64,000 nucleotides of DNA, taken from the NCBI GenBank assembly GCA_034620365.1, contig JAQGEQ010000010.1:682001-746000 (forward strand). The letters run 5' to 3'. This document shows, piece by piece, positions 1 through 10,672 of the stretch. The position numbers were made by a program, and so were the translations under genes. Source of the DNA: Pegea sp. RAD2-039 (lineage: Eukaryota > Chordata > Thaliacea > Salpida > Salpidae). The notes beneath the pieces were generated by a model. It worked only from the letters and a program-made list of their open reading frames with translations, did not search any database and was not told the DNA's origin. Position 1 is the stretch's first letter; every line of letters begins with the position of its first letter.

Positions 1-2448
1 AAATTATTCGTTTTTGTGTTAAAGCTTTATAAATGAATCTTACTCGGTATCTTTTCAGTTCCTGAAGTATATTATGGAGATGGCCATTTTTGTCACTTCC
101 CTTTTACCTATAAAGGAGAAACTTACAATCATTGCACCCGCTACGATAGAAATGATGGTAGACCATGGTGTGCAACAACTCCCAACTATGACCAGGATAG
201 AAAGTTTGCAATTTGTGCAAGTCCAAGTATGTTTAAATTGTAAAATACTTTGAATGATGAGTTCTTATGCGATTATTGTTCAGCATTTTATACTTAACTT
301 TAGTTTTCCTTTAATACAAAATAGATACTGAAAATCATTTATATTCTTTCTAGACGAATACACATTTGGTGGAAATTCCGAAGGAGCCCCCTGCAAATTT
401 CCTTTTAAAGTGTCCAACAACATTTATACAAATTGCACAACAGATGGAAGGAGCGAAGATATGTTTAAATGGTGTTCTACCACCTATGATTACGATAATG
501 ATAAAAAATGGGGCTTTTGTCCTGATGATGGTAACATTTTTCAACATTTTACAAATTAGAAATGATTTTATATTGTTTAATTTTGATTATATCTTTTAAT
601 TTGTTAGTAAAATATTTTGGTATTCAGGAGCAGATGTGAAAACAAGCATACATCAACCAAGCGACAAATGTAGCTTTCCGTTTATTTTTCTTGGTAATAT
701 GTACGATGGGTGTACAACGGATGGAAGAACTGATGGTGCTGCTTGGTGTAGTACAACTTCTAATTATGACAAGGATGAAAGTTTTACGCTCTGTGAAGAT
801 AAAGGATTTAGTCTTTTGATGGTTGCAGTCCATGAGTTTGGGCATTCTATTGGCATAGAACACTCTCAATACCCTTCTTCTGCTATGTACCCATCGTAAG
901 TTTCATGAAAGTTCTTGTTCTAAAACAAAGCTAGTTTACACTTTGTTGTATTTTTAAGGTATATTTATCAGAAAAATTTTAGCCTTTCCGAAGATGATAT
1001 TGAAGCAGTGCAACAATTATATGGAAAGCGTAAATCACCTCTTCCTTCTTTAACCTTTGAAACATGTGGAGAATATACTTATAAGAAATTTACTGGTGAG
1101 CTTGATACCAAAACTGAATCAACCACAAGACCTACAACCACCACAACAACAAGACCAACAACCACCACAACAACAAGACCAACAACCACCACAAGACCAA
1201 CAACCACCACAACAACAAGACCAACAACCACGACAAGACCTACAACCACCACAACAAGAAGACCAACAACCACCACAACAACAAGACCAACAACTACCAC
1301 AACAAGACAACCAACAACTAAAACAACTAGAAGACCAACAACTAAAACAACAAGAAGACGAAAAAGTAAAGATTTTTACAATTAATTTTATTTTTGTTTT
1401 ATTTTTAATGCTTTTAAATCAAAAGTTGACTAACATGATTTAGAAGTTTAGTTGATTTCACTTTTTTATGTAGCTCCTGCAAATAAAGAACTTTGTAAAC
1501 TTGATTCTGTCGATGCAGTCATGAACTTTAACTCAGAAATTTTTATTTTTAAGGTTTGTTGAGTTTGTTTATCAAAATATGAACTGTAACATAAGTTTCA
1601 AACTTTCAGGGTGAATATTTTTGGAGAGTACATAAATATCATAAAAATGGATATATTGGGCCACGTCTTATATCTAAAGAGTGGAAAGGCGCTCCAAAAA
1701 CGATTGATGCAGCTTTTAAAAGCTCGGTGGATGAAGGCTTTTACTTTTTTAAAGGTAAGAACAGATAATCGCGATAATTGGTTTGTTTATGAAAGTAAAA
1801 ATATTTTATTGTAAGATTTTTATTTTTAAAATATTATAAGTTTACCAAAGAATATTTTCTAGAGCTTTTAAGAAAACTTCTTATCATTTACTGACCGATC
1901 CACAATTAAGTAGATTGTATAATTTATAGGTGATAAATATTGGAAGTTTTATGGATTTTATCTTGCAAGGGGTTACCCCAAAAATATCAGTGATTTTAGA
2001 AAAAAAGCTCGGCGTTTTAATGCTGCTTTTTCTGGGGCAAATTCTAATAAAGAAAAAACAACTTATCTGTTCTTTGGATCCAAATTATATAAGTACACAA
2101 AAAACTGATTACTAAATGACAATATATTTACTTTTTTACTTTTTTCAACAGATTTAATGAAACAAACAAAAAACTGATCTCGAAAAGTTCCTATTACAAA
2201 CTAGACGCTGCTTGTAACTATGGCACTCCAGACCGTGAGTGAATTTATAAAAAAATTGTGAAAAAATTACATTTTTAAACCAAAATACAAATTATTAAGA
2301 ATAAGATAAAGCTTCTTTATAATCTATGATCTTTATTTCAGAAAATCAAGCTGCATTATTTCGAAAAAATCGAGTGATTATCGTTAACAAGTCGGATTTC
2401 AGTGTTGTCAAACAAATTTCGCTCAGAAAATTCCTTCCATGTTCTTAA
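1..2448 (+). CDS. Gelatinase-like matrix metalloproteinase, 3' part
   Basis: Secreted zinc endopeptidase of the MMP family; its 5' end lies before the window. Nine exons are readable: 59-226, 354-530, 628-895, 959-1365, 1474-1553, 1610-1754, 1930-2092, 2152-2234 and 2342-2448, giving 531 residues in one frame. The first three exons each carry a fibronectin type II module (CxFPF, then C, WC, TTxxYDxD and a final C). The third runs on into the zinc site [11 protein letters not shown] and the Met-turn AMYP. The next exon ends the catalytic domain ([13 protein letters not shown]) and continues into a Thr/Pro/Arg-rich linker. The last five exons form a four-bladed hemopexin domain with a Cys at each end (ELC and LPCS). 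FN2 modules placed directly before the zinc helix are the hallmark of gelatinases (MMP2/MMP9), and the long Thr-rich linker recalls MMP9. Propeptide, signal peptide and first half of the catalytic domain are not visible. Substrate is inferred to be denatured collagen or similar matrix. Confidence 0.93.
1113..1360 (+). repeat. In-frame Thr-rich repeat encoding TTTRP units
   Basis: Imperfect ACA/ACC-rich tandem repeat inside the MMP exon 959-1365. It encodes about 80 residues made almost only of Thr, Arg and Pro in units such as RPTTTTT. It forms the linker between the catalytic and hemopexin domains and is a likely site for dense O-glycosylation. The other two frames also stay open, which is a by-product of the repeat and not separate genes. 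Confidence 0.9.
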
Positions 2449-2758
2449 ACAATACTTTTCAAATTTAGCTTTTTCTTATCTCTTTTCTAAATAGTTTATT
2501 CAAGAAAAGTTTCAAAGTTTCGAACTTACAAGTTTGTGTAGTGTTTCCTGTCGTAATATTCTTAATTAAAAATATATCTAAATTAGGTCTCGATAAAAAT
2601 TCTTATCTTCACCTCGGAGTACTCCTTCATGTGATAATTTCACTTTAGTACAAATTAAACAAGTTTGACTTTCAATTAGTTTTTTATTTTAATTTTTTAT
2701 TTTATTTTAATTTTCTATTTTAATAAAATACAAAATACATTAATGATTTTGATTTAAC
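2449..2758. other. Non-coding 3' flank of the MMP gene
   Basis: AT-rich sequence without a recognisable gene. An AATAAA at about 2722-2727 could serve as a polyadenylation signal for the MMP transcript. Confidence 0.5.
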
Positions 2759-3489
2759 TTCACTCATTCAAAAACTTTAGTAGGTTTATATTTAATGAAA
2801 GTATTTGCTTTTTGTACTCTAGCTTTCTAGCATGATTTTTGTGAACAAAATAAAAGTAAAAAAAGATTCAAAAGAGAAACTATATTGGTGTTTCTGACAA
2901 TTAAACAAGATATTTAAAAGCGTTTATTCAAAAATTGTTCTCGTAAAGTAAGTTACTAAAATGCTATTAAAAAGAACAAATCGAAAAATGAAAAACTCTT
3001 TTCAAATTAACGACAACACTTTCACTGGAGTGAATAAGTTCCTATTTTAAGTAACCTAAACTCTTCACATCCAAGCAAGCTACAAACTACTGATCTAGCA
3101 TTTGATAACCGATTTTAACATTTAAAAAACAAAGATAAATGCAGCATGAGTTATTTAACTTTTCACTTAAACCAATCTCTAAACTTCTCAATGATTTTCT
3201 TGAAAGTTAAACTTTAATTAATAATAGGATGAAAAAGCTCTTTCTATTTCATCAATAAAAGTAAAAAGTTCTTTCAAGATACAAACACTTAATTTATCAG
3301 AAATAATTTTTAGCGTTTACTTATTTGTGAAAACATCTACAAAAGCTTGTTTAGAAGCATACAAATTGTTATCAAGGTAGATACTAAAAGCAGGGGAGTC
3401 CTTAGAATTTTACAAGCATAAGAAGGTTTGTGAGAAAAGTTATTATCGGTGAAATGTTGTTGACCAAGAAGTTTTTCCGAGTCAAGATG
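2759..3489 (+). repeat. 731-bp inverted repeat, left copy
   Basis: This stretch reappears as its reverse complement at 25546-26276 with the same length and only scattered mismatches. It begins with TTCACTCATTCAAAAAC and ends near GAGTCAAG. I see no open frame in it. It lies outside the big palindrome and has a different centre of symmetry, so it is a transposable element present twice or the remains of a once larger inverted duplication. Confidence 0.88.
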
Positions 3490-3615
3490 CTGAGTAGACC
3501 CATCCGATTCTTTAATAAACTTTTATACTTAATCCGGGACTAGAGTCAAGTTGAAAAAGAAGAAGAAATGGCCTGCTTCGGTAGAGAACAGTCATGCTAG
3601 ACAAAGATTATTCAG

Positions 3616-3815
3616 ATCTAGTTGTTGCCCATGCAGTAGGATTTCACTCTCCACGCCGACAATTTTATTCATCAGAACAGACTTACTGACACTGCTGCGT
3701 CTAGCTGGTGTTGCAGAAGCTGTTAGAACGACACTGAGTACAGTGACTACCGGGCTCCAACTCCAGCTATGGATTGGGAGTTTTGTGTCTCCTAGAAGTG
3801 TTGTAACCATATTCC
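3616..3815 (+). repeat. Short dispersed repeat, possible tRNA-derived SINE
   Basis: About 200 bp, with a reverse-complement copy at 46070-46266. The two copies differ at many positions but align throughout, for example at the shared words GTTGTTGCCCATGCAGTAGG and CGTCTAGCTGGTGTTGCAG. The copy at 46070 contains GGGCTCAAACTCCGG on its reverse strand, which resembles a pol III B box, and TCTAGCTGGTG upstream loosely resembles an A box. SINE identity is therefore a guess; the repeat itself is certain. Open frames over it are incidental. Confidence 0.75.
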
Positions 3816-6176
3816 AATTACTAAGTTTGTTTTTTATCTATTTTAGCATTGAAAAATATTTGTAGAAATTTAATTTCAATGTTCAATATTTTAAATTTGA
3901 CAAACTTTGGTAAAAGTAATCAAAGTTTATTTTCAGCTATTATTTCGTAAATGACGAAGAAAACGCGACAAAAAAAAGAGTATAAAGATGTAAGCAAAGT
4001 TTATTTTCTTTTCGACAAGAACGACCGTGAATAATTCATAATATATTAGTATCAGGTATCCTGGAAGTTTTATTACTATATATTATTATATATTGCTATA
4101 TTATACAATTCAGTATCAGCACTAAAAAACAACTAATGAAAAAGTTTACTAAATAAATAAAAAATTTTATGAAATTTTTGTTTTTCTAGAAAAGTTCTAA
4201 TTTAATATTTCCAAACTTTCTTTCCTGCTATATCCAAAACTTTGATCTTAGTCTTTTTGAAAATAGAAATATGTTAAATCTATTTGTATAATTCAACCTA
4301 CAATGCTAATTGATATTTCATGGTTTTGCTGCACTTGTTTTGCACACGGGTAGTTTTATTTAGTTGAAATTTCACTAAATCGCTTTAATCGTTTTCATGA
4401 GTTTAAAAGCCCTTGTCTTAATTTACATAATTAAATTAGAGAGTACTAACCTTTCTGTCTCTAGATTAATAATTTAAGTTAATTGTCTTTGAATATCCAA
4501 AGCTTGCCAAGTTTATTGAATTTCTCATTCAAACTCAAGCTGGCTTAATCCAAAACTTTAGAAAAATTGTGAAATTTCTTGGAAGTAATTGAAGTTAAAC
4601 TAAATAACAGAAAAACGTCAGAATCTTAATCAATCAAAAACATTGTTTCATACTTTTATAAAATAGTAGCAATAAAGCAATTGTTGTGATTCAGTAAACT
4701 AATGATAGTCTTGTAATGTGATCTAAAAATAAAACAAATTTAAATAACAAGTTTAATTTTTTTTTTAAAGTATTATCTGAAATAAGATTAACAACTAAAC
4801 AACCAAGTTTCATTTTCAAAAGGTTACAATTTCATTTTTAATTTATAAATTGTTTTAAAGATCCATAATTATTTATGGTTTATTATTAAACAAAAACATA
4901 AACAATTTTACAAAACTTTACTTGTCACAGTTTGAAGGAATAGTTAAATGTAATGTTAAACTAACAATATTTATATATTTTAGAAACTTCTTGACAAGTA
5001 CAAATTTTTTTCACAATCATGAAATTTTATATTATAAGCACTCAAAATTAAGTTTAAGAAAGCACAATTAATACTAAGTTCTTTAATTAATGTTTAAAAG
5101 TGCTGATTACAGAAATGATAAAAACAATAGATGTCCAAACAAAATAGCGACAAATACATTTAGTATTTATGTATTTGTAAAATGCAAATAACATAATTTA
5201 ATATTAAAGACAAATTTTCATTTAATTTTACATCAAATTGAGCATGTCTTGGCTCATTCCTTTTCTAATTATATGCTAATGATATATATCCTATTTCAAT
5301 TTTATGTACGAGTAATTTCTATATCAATACAATTTATCAAAAGTTTAATATCTGAACATTAAATATCTTAAAAGGATTTAACTGAAGTCACGTATAAGTA
5401 AATAAATCTAAAGCAAATTATGTTATTCAGTAATTTAACTATTAAAACTGTCTTAAAGATGAACTGAGCCTTGTGGTTAAAGTTGCCAAAAAATTAGTAT
5501 TAGGAAATAGTTGTAATTACTTTGATGACTAATTCAAAACATTTTCCAATGCCAAAAATATAATAAGGATAAAGGCCATACGCTTGATAAGTCATTGAAT
5601 TAGGTTCAATTTAAAAAGTTTACTTTTTAGAGCAAAAGTTGACGAGTGAAGCCGCATCTTCATCATTTTTGAAAGGTTTTCATTTTACTCAATAAATTTT
5701 TGTCTGAAAATGCTCAAAGGAGAAACAGGAACCCGCTTCGTGTTGTTATCAGCGTCATCAGTTGTCAGCGGACTATCAAGTGATGACGTTGCCAAATGAC
5801 AGAGCTATTGTCACGTATTAACTTCAAATCTTTATAAAAATCGGAAAAAGTATTTTAAAAAATTACTTTTAGAAATTATTCGAGAGTTAACTTCAAATAA
5901 AGTTTTGCTGAAAAATATTTCTGAAATTTTTGTTCAGCTTTTTGAAATAAACTTAACAATCTGAACAGCAAACATTTCTTCAATTATTCATATGAACGTT
6001 TAGATATAAAAAGTTACTAAGTTAATTATTTATTGTAATTTTTTATTGTTTTTACTAACCGAACCTTTGACCCTAATTGACTTATACTATCATAGTACAA
6101 AGTTTGATTTTTTAACTAACTTTAACTTTTTGACAGAAATTTATCTTTTTATTGATAAAGATCGAAATTGTGGAAA
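3816..6176. other. Intergenic AT-rich DNA
   Basis: No exon-like sequence recognised. A less AT-rich patch at about 5700-5820 contains several near-palindromic GTCA/TGAC words (for example GCGTCATCAG and GTGATGACG). These could be binding sites upstream of the astacin gene, but I cannot name the factor. Confidence 0.4.
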
Positions 6177-9100
6177 ATGAATTTAAAATTTCTTCTTTGT
6201 TTCTTCATCATCAGTAAGTTGTCAATTAAGAGATAAAAGAGAAATCAAAATACCAAAATAAAATTTCAGTAGAAAATTTTAAAAATCATTTTTTAAACTA
6301 CTTTTAATTAAATCAAAAAATTGTTGTCAAAAAGAAATTGTTAACAGATCGATGTGAAGCAATTACGTCATCACTTCGGGATTCGTCACTGAATGACGAA
6401 ACTATTCAAAAAGGTGAAAATTAAACAAAAGTTGCACATCGGTGTTTTCAAGAGAGTTTTTTGATTTATTTAAGAAAATCAAGCAAAGGTGTACGACGTA
6501 CAAGTTGACGGGCCAAATTGTCCAGGGACAAAGTACTGTATAAACTGCTGTCCCTGGGGCCGGTCACGTGACAATGAAGGATGTCTCATATGTGATTGTT
6601 TAAAAAAGGAAAATATCAAAGAAGAAAATCTGCTTAACAGTGAGTTTAGTATTTACAATTTTATGCAAATTAGATTTCTTGTTTTCAGCTGATATGCACG
6701 AAAATGAAAGATGGGATAAAGACGGAAAGAACTGTCCTGGAATTGATCATTGTCGAACATGTTGTCCTTTGGGAAGAATAAGAGATGATCAGGGCTGTTT
6801 GAGATGTGATTGTATCAAAAAAGGGAATTTTTCAGACATTCTAGTTTCAGGTTATTATTTTAGTTGTAAACTTTTCATAACTCTTGTAATCTTAGAAGCG
6901 AACTATGATGCGTTCTTTGAAAGATTTGGAATAACGTCCTTAGAAAAAGATAACGCGAGAAAAAAAAGAGCTGCCCAAAAAAGTTTTTATTTATGGCGGG
7001 ATTACAAAAAAGGGAGCAATTATATAATTCCCTATACATTTGAGAAAAATTCTAGTGAGCTTCTTACACTAATCATATAATGAAAATGATAAAAATCTAA
7101 ATTACTTCATTTACAGCTTCCTATTTTAAAAGAATAGTACAGAAAGGTATAGAACATTTTAATGAGAGAACCTGTATTCGTTTTTTACCAAAAAAAAGAA
7201 ACCAGTACTCATATGTCGAGTTTACTCCATATGGAGGTTGTGCTTCGTATGTTGGAAATGTCTTTGGTGGTCAACAAGTAAATTACTTATATACCAAATT
7301 GACATTTTGTTGTTTATTCCTTCTTTTGTTTTTTTTATATAACAGATTTATTTGGGAGTCGGATGCCATATACATAGAATTGTGATTCATGAAATGATGC
7401 ATGCTTTGGGATTTGACCATGAACAGTCCAGACCTGACCGAGACAAGTATATCACTATTTATGACAAGAATATTGGAAGTTACGGTATGAGTTGTTATTA
7501 TGCATGTATGTTGTTACTTCACGTAATAATCAATTGTATCTATTGTAAAGGAAAAGAAGCTTATTCTAAGTTATCCTACTATACATGGGATAATTATGGA
7601 ACTTCTTACGATTATTATTCAGTGATGCATTATTCTTCAAATACCTTTTCAAACGGTAAAGGACCTACGGTTTTGACAAAGTTAGTATAAAAAAGCAGAC
7701 GGATTATTTTTGAAAACAGTTTTTTTTACAGAATGGGCGAGAGAATACACAACGAAGATGACTTTTCATACAACGATTTGTTTCAGATAAATAAAATGTA
7801 TTCTTGTCCAAGTAAGAAATTAAGATCTAAAATTGCTCCTTAATTTATGAAACAATTTTTGATGGCTATAGGTTTTTATTTTGACAAATTGAAGACCGAT
7901 TTCAACATGGTGGAATGCAAAGATTTTTATTTAACCAGGTGTCTAATAGTTATAAGATTTCATTTGATTTCATTTCAACTATTTTTTGACTTAGTCGTTG
8001 TAAGAAGATTAAATCTTTTGGAAGATGTTATGAGAAAGAATGGAGACGGAAATGTCCTCTGTCGTGCGGGGTTTGTTACAAAGGAACTAACTATCCAAGT
8101 GAAAATAAAATATCTGGCGTTAGAATCACAACAACACCTAAAACTACAACAACAATAAAACCCAAAACTACTACAACAGCCCTTCCAATCAAATGTGTTG
8201 ATACTTACAAGTACGATCAACAGCTTTTTCAACCTTAAGTTATCTCAAAAGCCAATAATCAAATCAATATTTTTTAACTACTAGATACTGTGGCGCAAAC
8301 GCAAAAAAAGGATACTGTAATAACCCAAAATTTAGGAAAAGTATGAGAATTATGTGTAAGAAAAGTTGTAAGCTGTGTAAACCATCTACAACACTCAAGC
8401 CTACAACACTCAAACCAACAACTTTAAAGACAACCACAAAAGTTTGGAGTTGTAGAAATATAAAAAGGTTTATTACATCAAAACTATAATTTTTTTGTTT
8501 ATTATAACAATCGACATTTTTCTACAGTAAATGCTCAAACTGGAAAAGACTTGGATATTGTAAAATGTACCGTAGCCACATGTATGCTAATTGTCCAATA
8601 ACTTGCCGATTTTGTACACCTACAACTACACAACCAACCACAACGACAACAATTAGAACAACTAAAAAACCAAAAATAACTACAGAAATTTCTCTAACAA
8701 GGAAGCCTACCCCTAGTACCAATTGTAAAAATAATAAAAAGTAAATATTTTACGTATAAATTGATTTAGTTTGTTAAATTGAAAGCTCTACTTTTGTGTC
8801 AGATGCAATTTAAAAAAAAAGATAAATTTCTACTAATTATATCAAATTATTTGTGAAGAGTTTGCAAACCGTGGGCACAAAAAGGATACTGTAGAAATGA
8901 CAAGTACAAACTATATATGTCAAACGAATGCAAGTTAAGTTGCAAAATTTGTGTTCCGAAAACAACAACAACATTAGCTACAACAACTCGAAAAACAACA
9001 ACAGCTAGGAGAACTACAATCCAAAGACCGACAACCATAAGTCGTAAAACAACAACTTTTAAGATTACAAAAACTCCAACCACGAAACTTCCAATCACAA

Positions 9101-9345
9101 AGTTTACTACCTTAAAACCGATTTGCAAGAACAAGGATAAGTGAGTAATGTTTACATTTGATTAGTAACTTTTTGAACACAATTAACCAAACTGTAAAAA
9201 TGAAAAACATGTATGATATGAGTCAGACGTCATTTTTGTTTTTTATTGCAGACGATGCGAGACCTGGTCAAAATATTGTTCAAATGACAGATATAAAATT
9301 TATATGAAAATCAATTGCAAGAAAACCTGCAAACATTGCTCCTGA
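6177..9345 (+). CDS. Astacin metalloprotease with antistasin-like and five ShK domains
   Basis: Secreted zinc protease of 717 residues in 15 exons: 6177-6213, 6348-6413, 6475-6639, 6689-6850, 6896-7054, 7117-7277, 7346-7484, 7551-7680, 7732-7811, 7872-7938, 7995-8210, 8285-8467, 8528-8740, 8859-9140 and 9252-9345. Order: signal peptide (MNLKFLLCFFII); two antistasin-like modules, one per exon (CPGxxxCxxCCPxGRxRDxxGCLxCDC, about residues 48-71 and 106-130); a propeptide ending in the furin-type site RKKR (about 165-168); the astacin domain with HEMMHALGFDHEQSRPDRD (about 265) and the Met-turn SVMHY; then five six-cysteine ShK domains joined by Thr/Lys-rich linkers, the last ending at the stop. 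All frames join cleanly. Start chosen for the signal peptide; an acceptor-like site lies 40 nt upstream, ending at 6136. Astacin plus ShK is typical of cnidarian and nematode proteases; the antistasin-like modules are unusual. Likely role is digestion or matrix processing, by inference. Confidence 0.93.
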
Positions 9346-9883
9346 AAAGTTTTGATACAAAACGTCGTTAATTGATTTATAAAAACGAAATCAATGAATG
9401 TTTATACATAGAAGTTGTTTTAAACTTTTTTAGACAACTTATGTTTATTCTATTTAATCAAGCATGATGACTCAATTTTGTATAACCAAGTTTAATCAAA
9501 TTTAAAACTGCAAATTAAATCCTGCTACCATATATGTCTTTTGTTTGGAAATAATTTTCCAAGTAACGAGAAAGTTTCTTTCTCAAATTTTAATGTCAAT
9601 ACATCTCACCAAGCTTGCCAATTTATTATATAATGAACTGCTTGTGCTTAAATCTGTCATAAAATCAATTCGAAAAATAAAACGACAACTAAAACTATTA
9701 AAACAGCTGAACCTAAAAGCTACACTGTTTTTTAGAAAATTTATTCTCTAGAAATTACAAAACTTAACTTCGAAATAAACTACCTTCAAAGCGTTCTGAA
9801 CAAAAAATCAGATAGCTAAGACTTGATACAAACTTGAGATTACTATTTTTTAAGAGCTTTAAGATGAATCAGTAATTTGTTCA
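9346..9883. other. Intergenic, between astacin gene and palindrome
   Basis: AT-rich, no recognised gene. The 68-codon open frame near 9545 has no family pattern and is probably chance. Confidence 0.4.
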
Positions 9884-10672
9884 TTTGTCATCACAACAAA
9901 GTTTATTTCATCACTGACTCCTTTATTTCACGAGAAACATCAAGACCAAGACGACAACGTCTGAAAATTACTGAATTTCTACGAAATATGCGAGATATTG
10001 AGGCATAAAAAAATGGTATTTAAGAATAGTCTGTGGGTCAAAAGTGTTGATTTAAATGATTTAAAACAGAAATACGTTCTCTACATTGCCACATATATAA
10101 ACGATCACATACTTATTGCAGCAGTTACATTTTAAATTCAAGAAATTTAAAGATAAAAGCGTATATAATCAAATTATCATCTGAAAAAGGAATTATTCTT
10201 TCAACATATCTTGCAGCTTTAAATCATTTGTGATATAAGGCAAAAGCTTGTGTGAAATCGCCAACAAAAGTTTCTAGCAGTTTGGCAAGGTGGTTATAAA
10301 AATATTGGAAAAAAATTAAAAATTTGGTACGCATTTTGGCAGTAACACCAATGTAGAGTTGATTGCATCTTGAAAAACTCTAAAAAAGGCGACTAACAAA
10401 TATAAAAACATCGCTTTAATTACTAACGAATTAATCTCAACTTTTTAGTTATAAAAAAAGTGATAAAAAAAGAAGAAAAACGTTCCCAGATTCTGATCGA
10501 AACTTTTGATTCAGATCACAAAAAAATTGAAATCTTTCAGATGTGATTCCATCAGCTAAGGAGAGATTTGATTAAAAAAGAAGGTATCGTAAAGTAGGAT
10601 TCAGAGTTTGAAAAGGTTGGTTTTACAAAATATGGTTGAGGTTTTTCTTGATGATGTTCTTGATCAATAATA

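Noticed and set aside
1057..1443. Gln/Pro-rich and Val/Gly-rich open frames over the Thr repeat
   Set aside because: Alternative frames of the ACA/ACC repeat in the MMP linker; only the Thr frame connects to the catalytic and hemopexin exons.
3551..3865. 104-codon open frame with Leu/Thr-rich product
   Set aside because: Lies on the dispersed repeat that recurs at 46070 without keeping the frame; no protein family pattern.
10021..10260. Resemblance to a Copia-type reverse transcriptase (ATYINDHILIA)
   Set aside because: One short match with the catalytic Asp pair missing and stops soon after; the duplicate in the other arm gives no added support.
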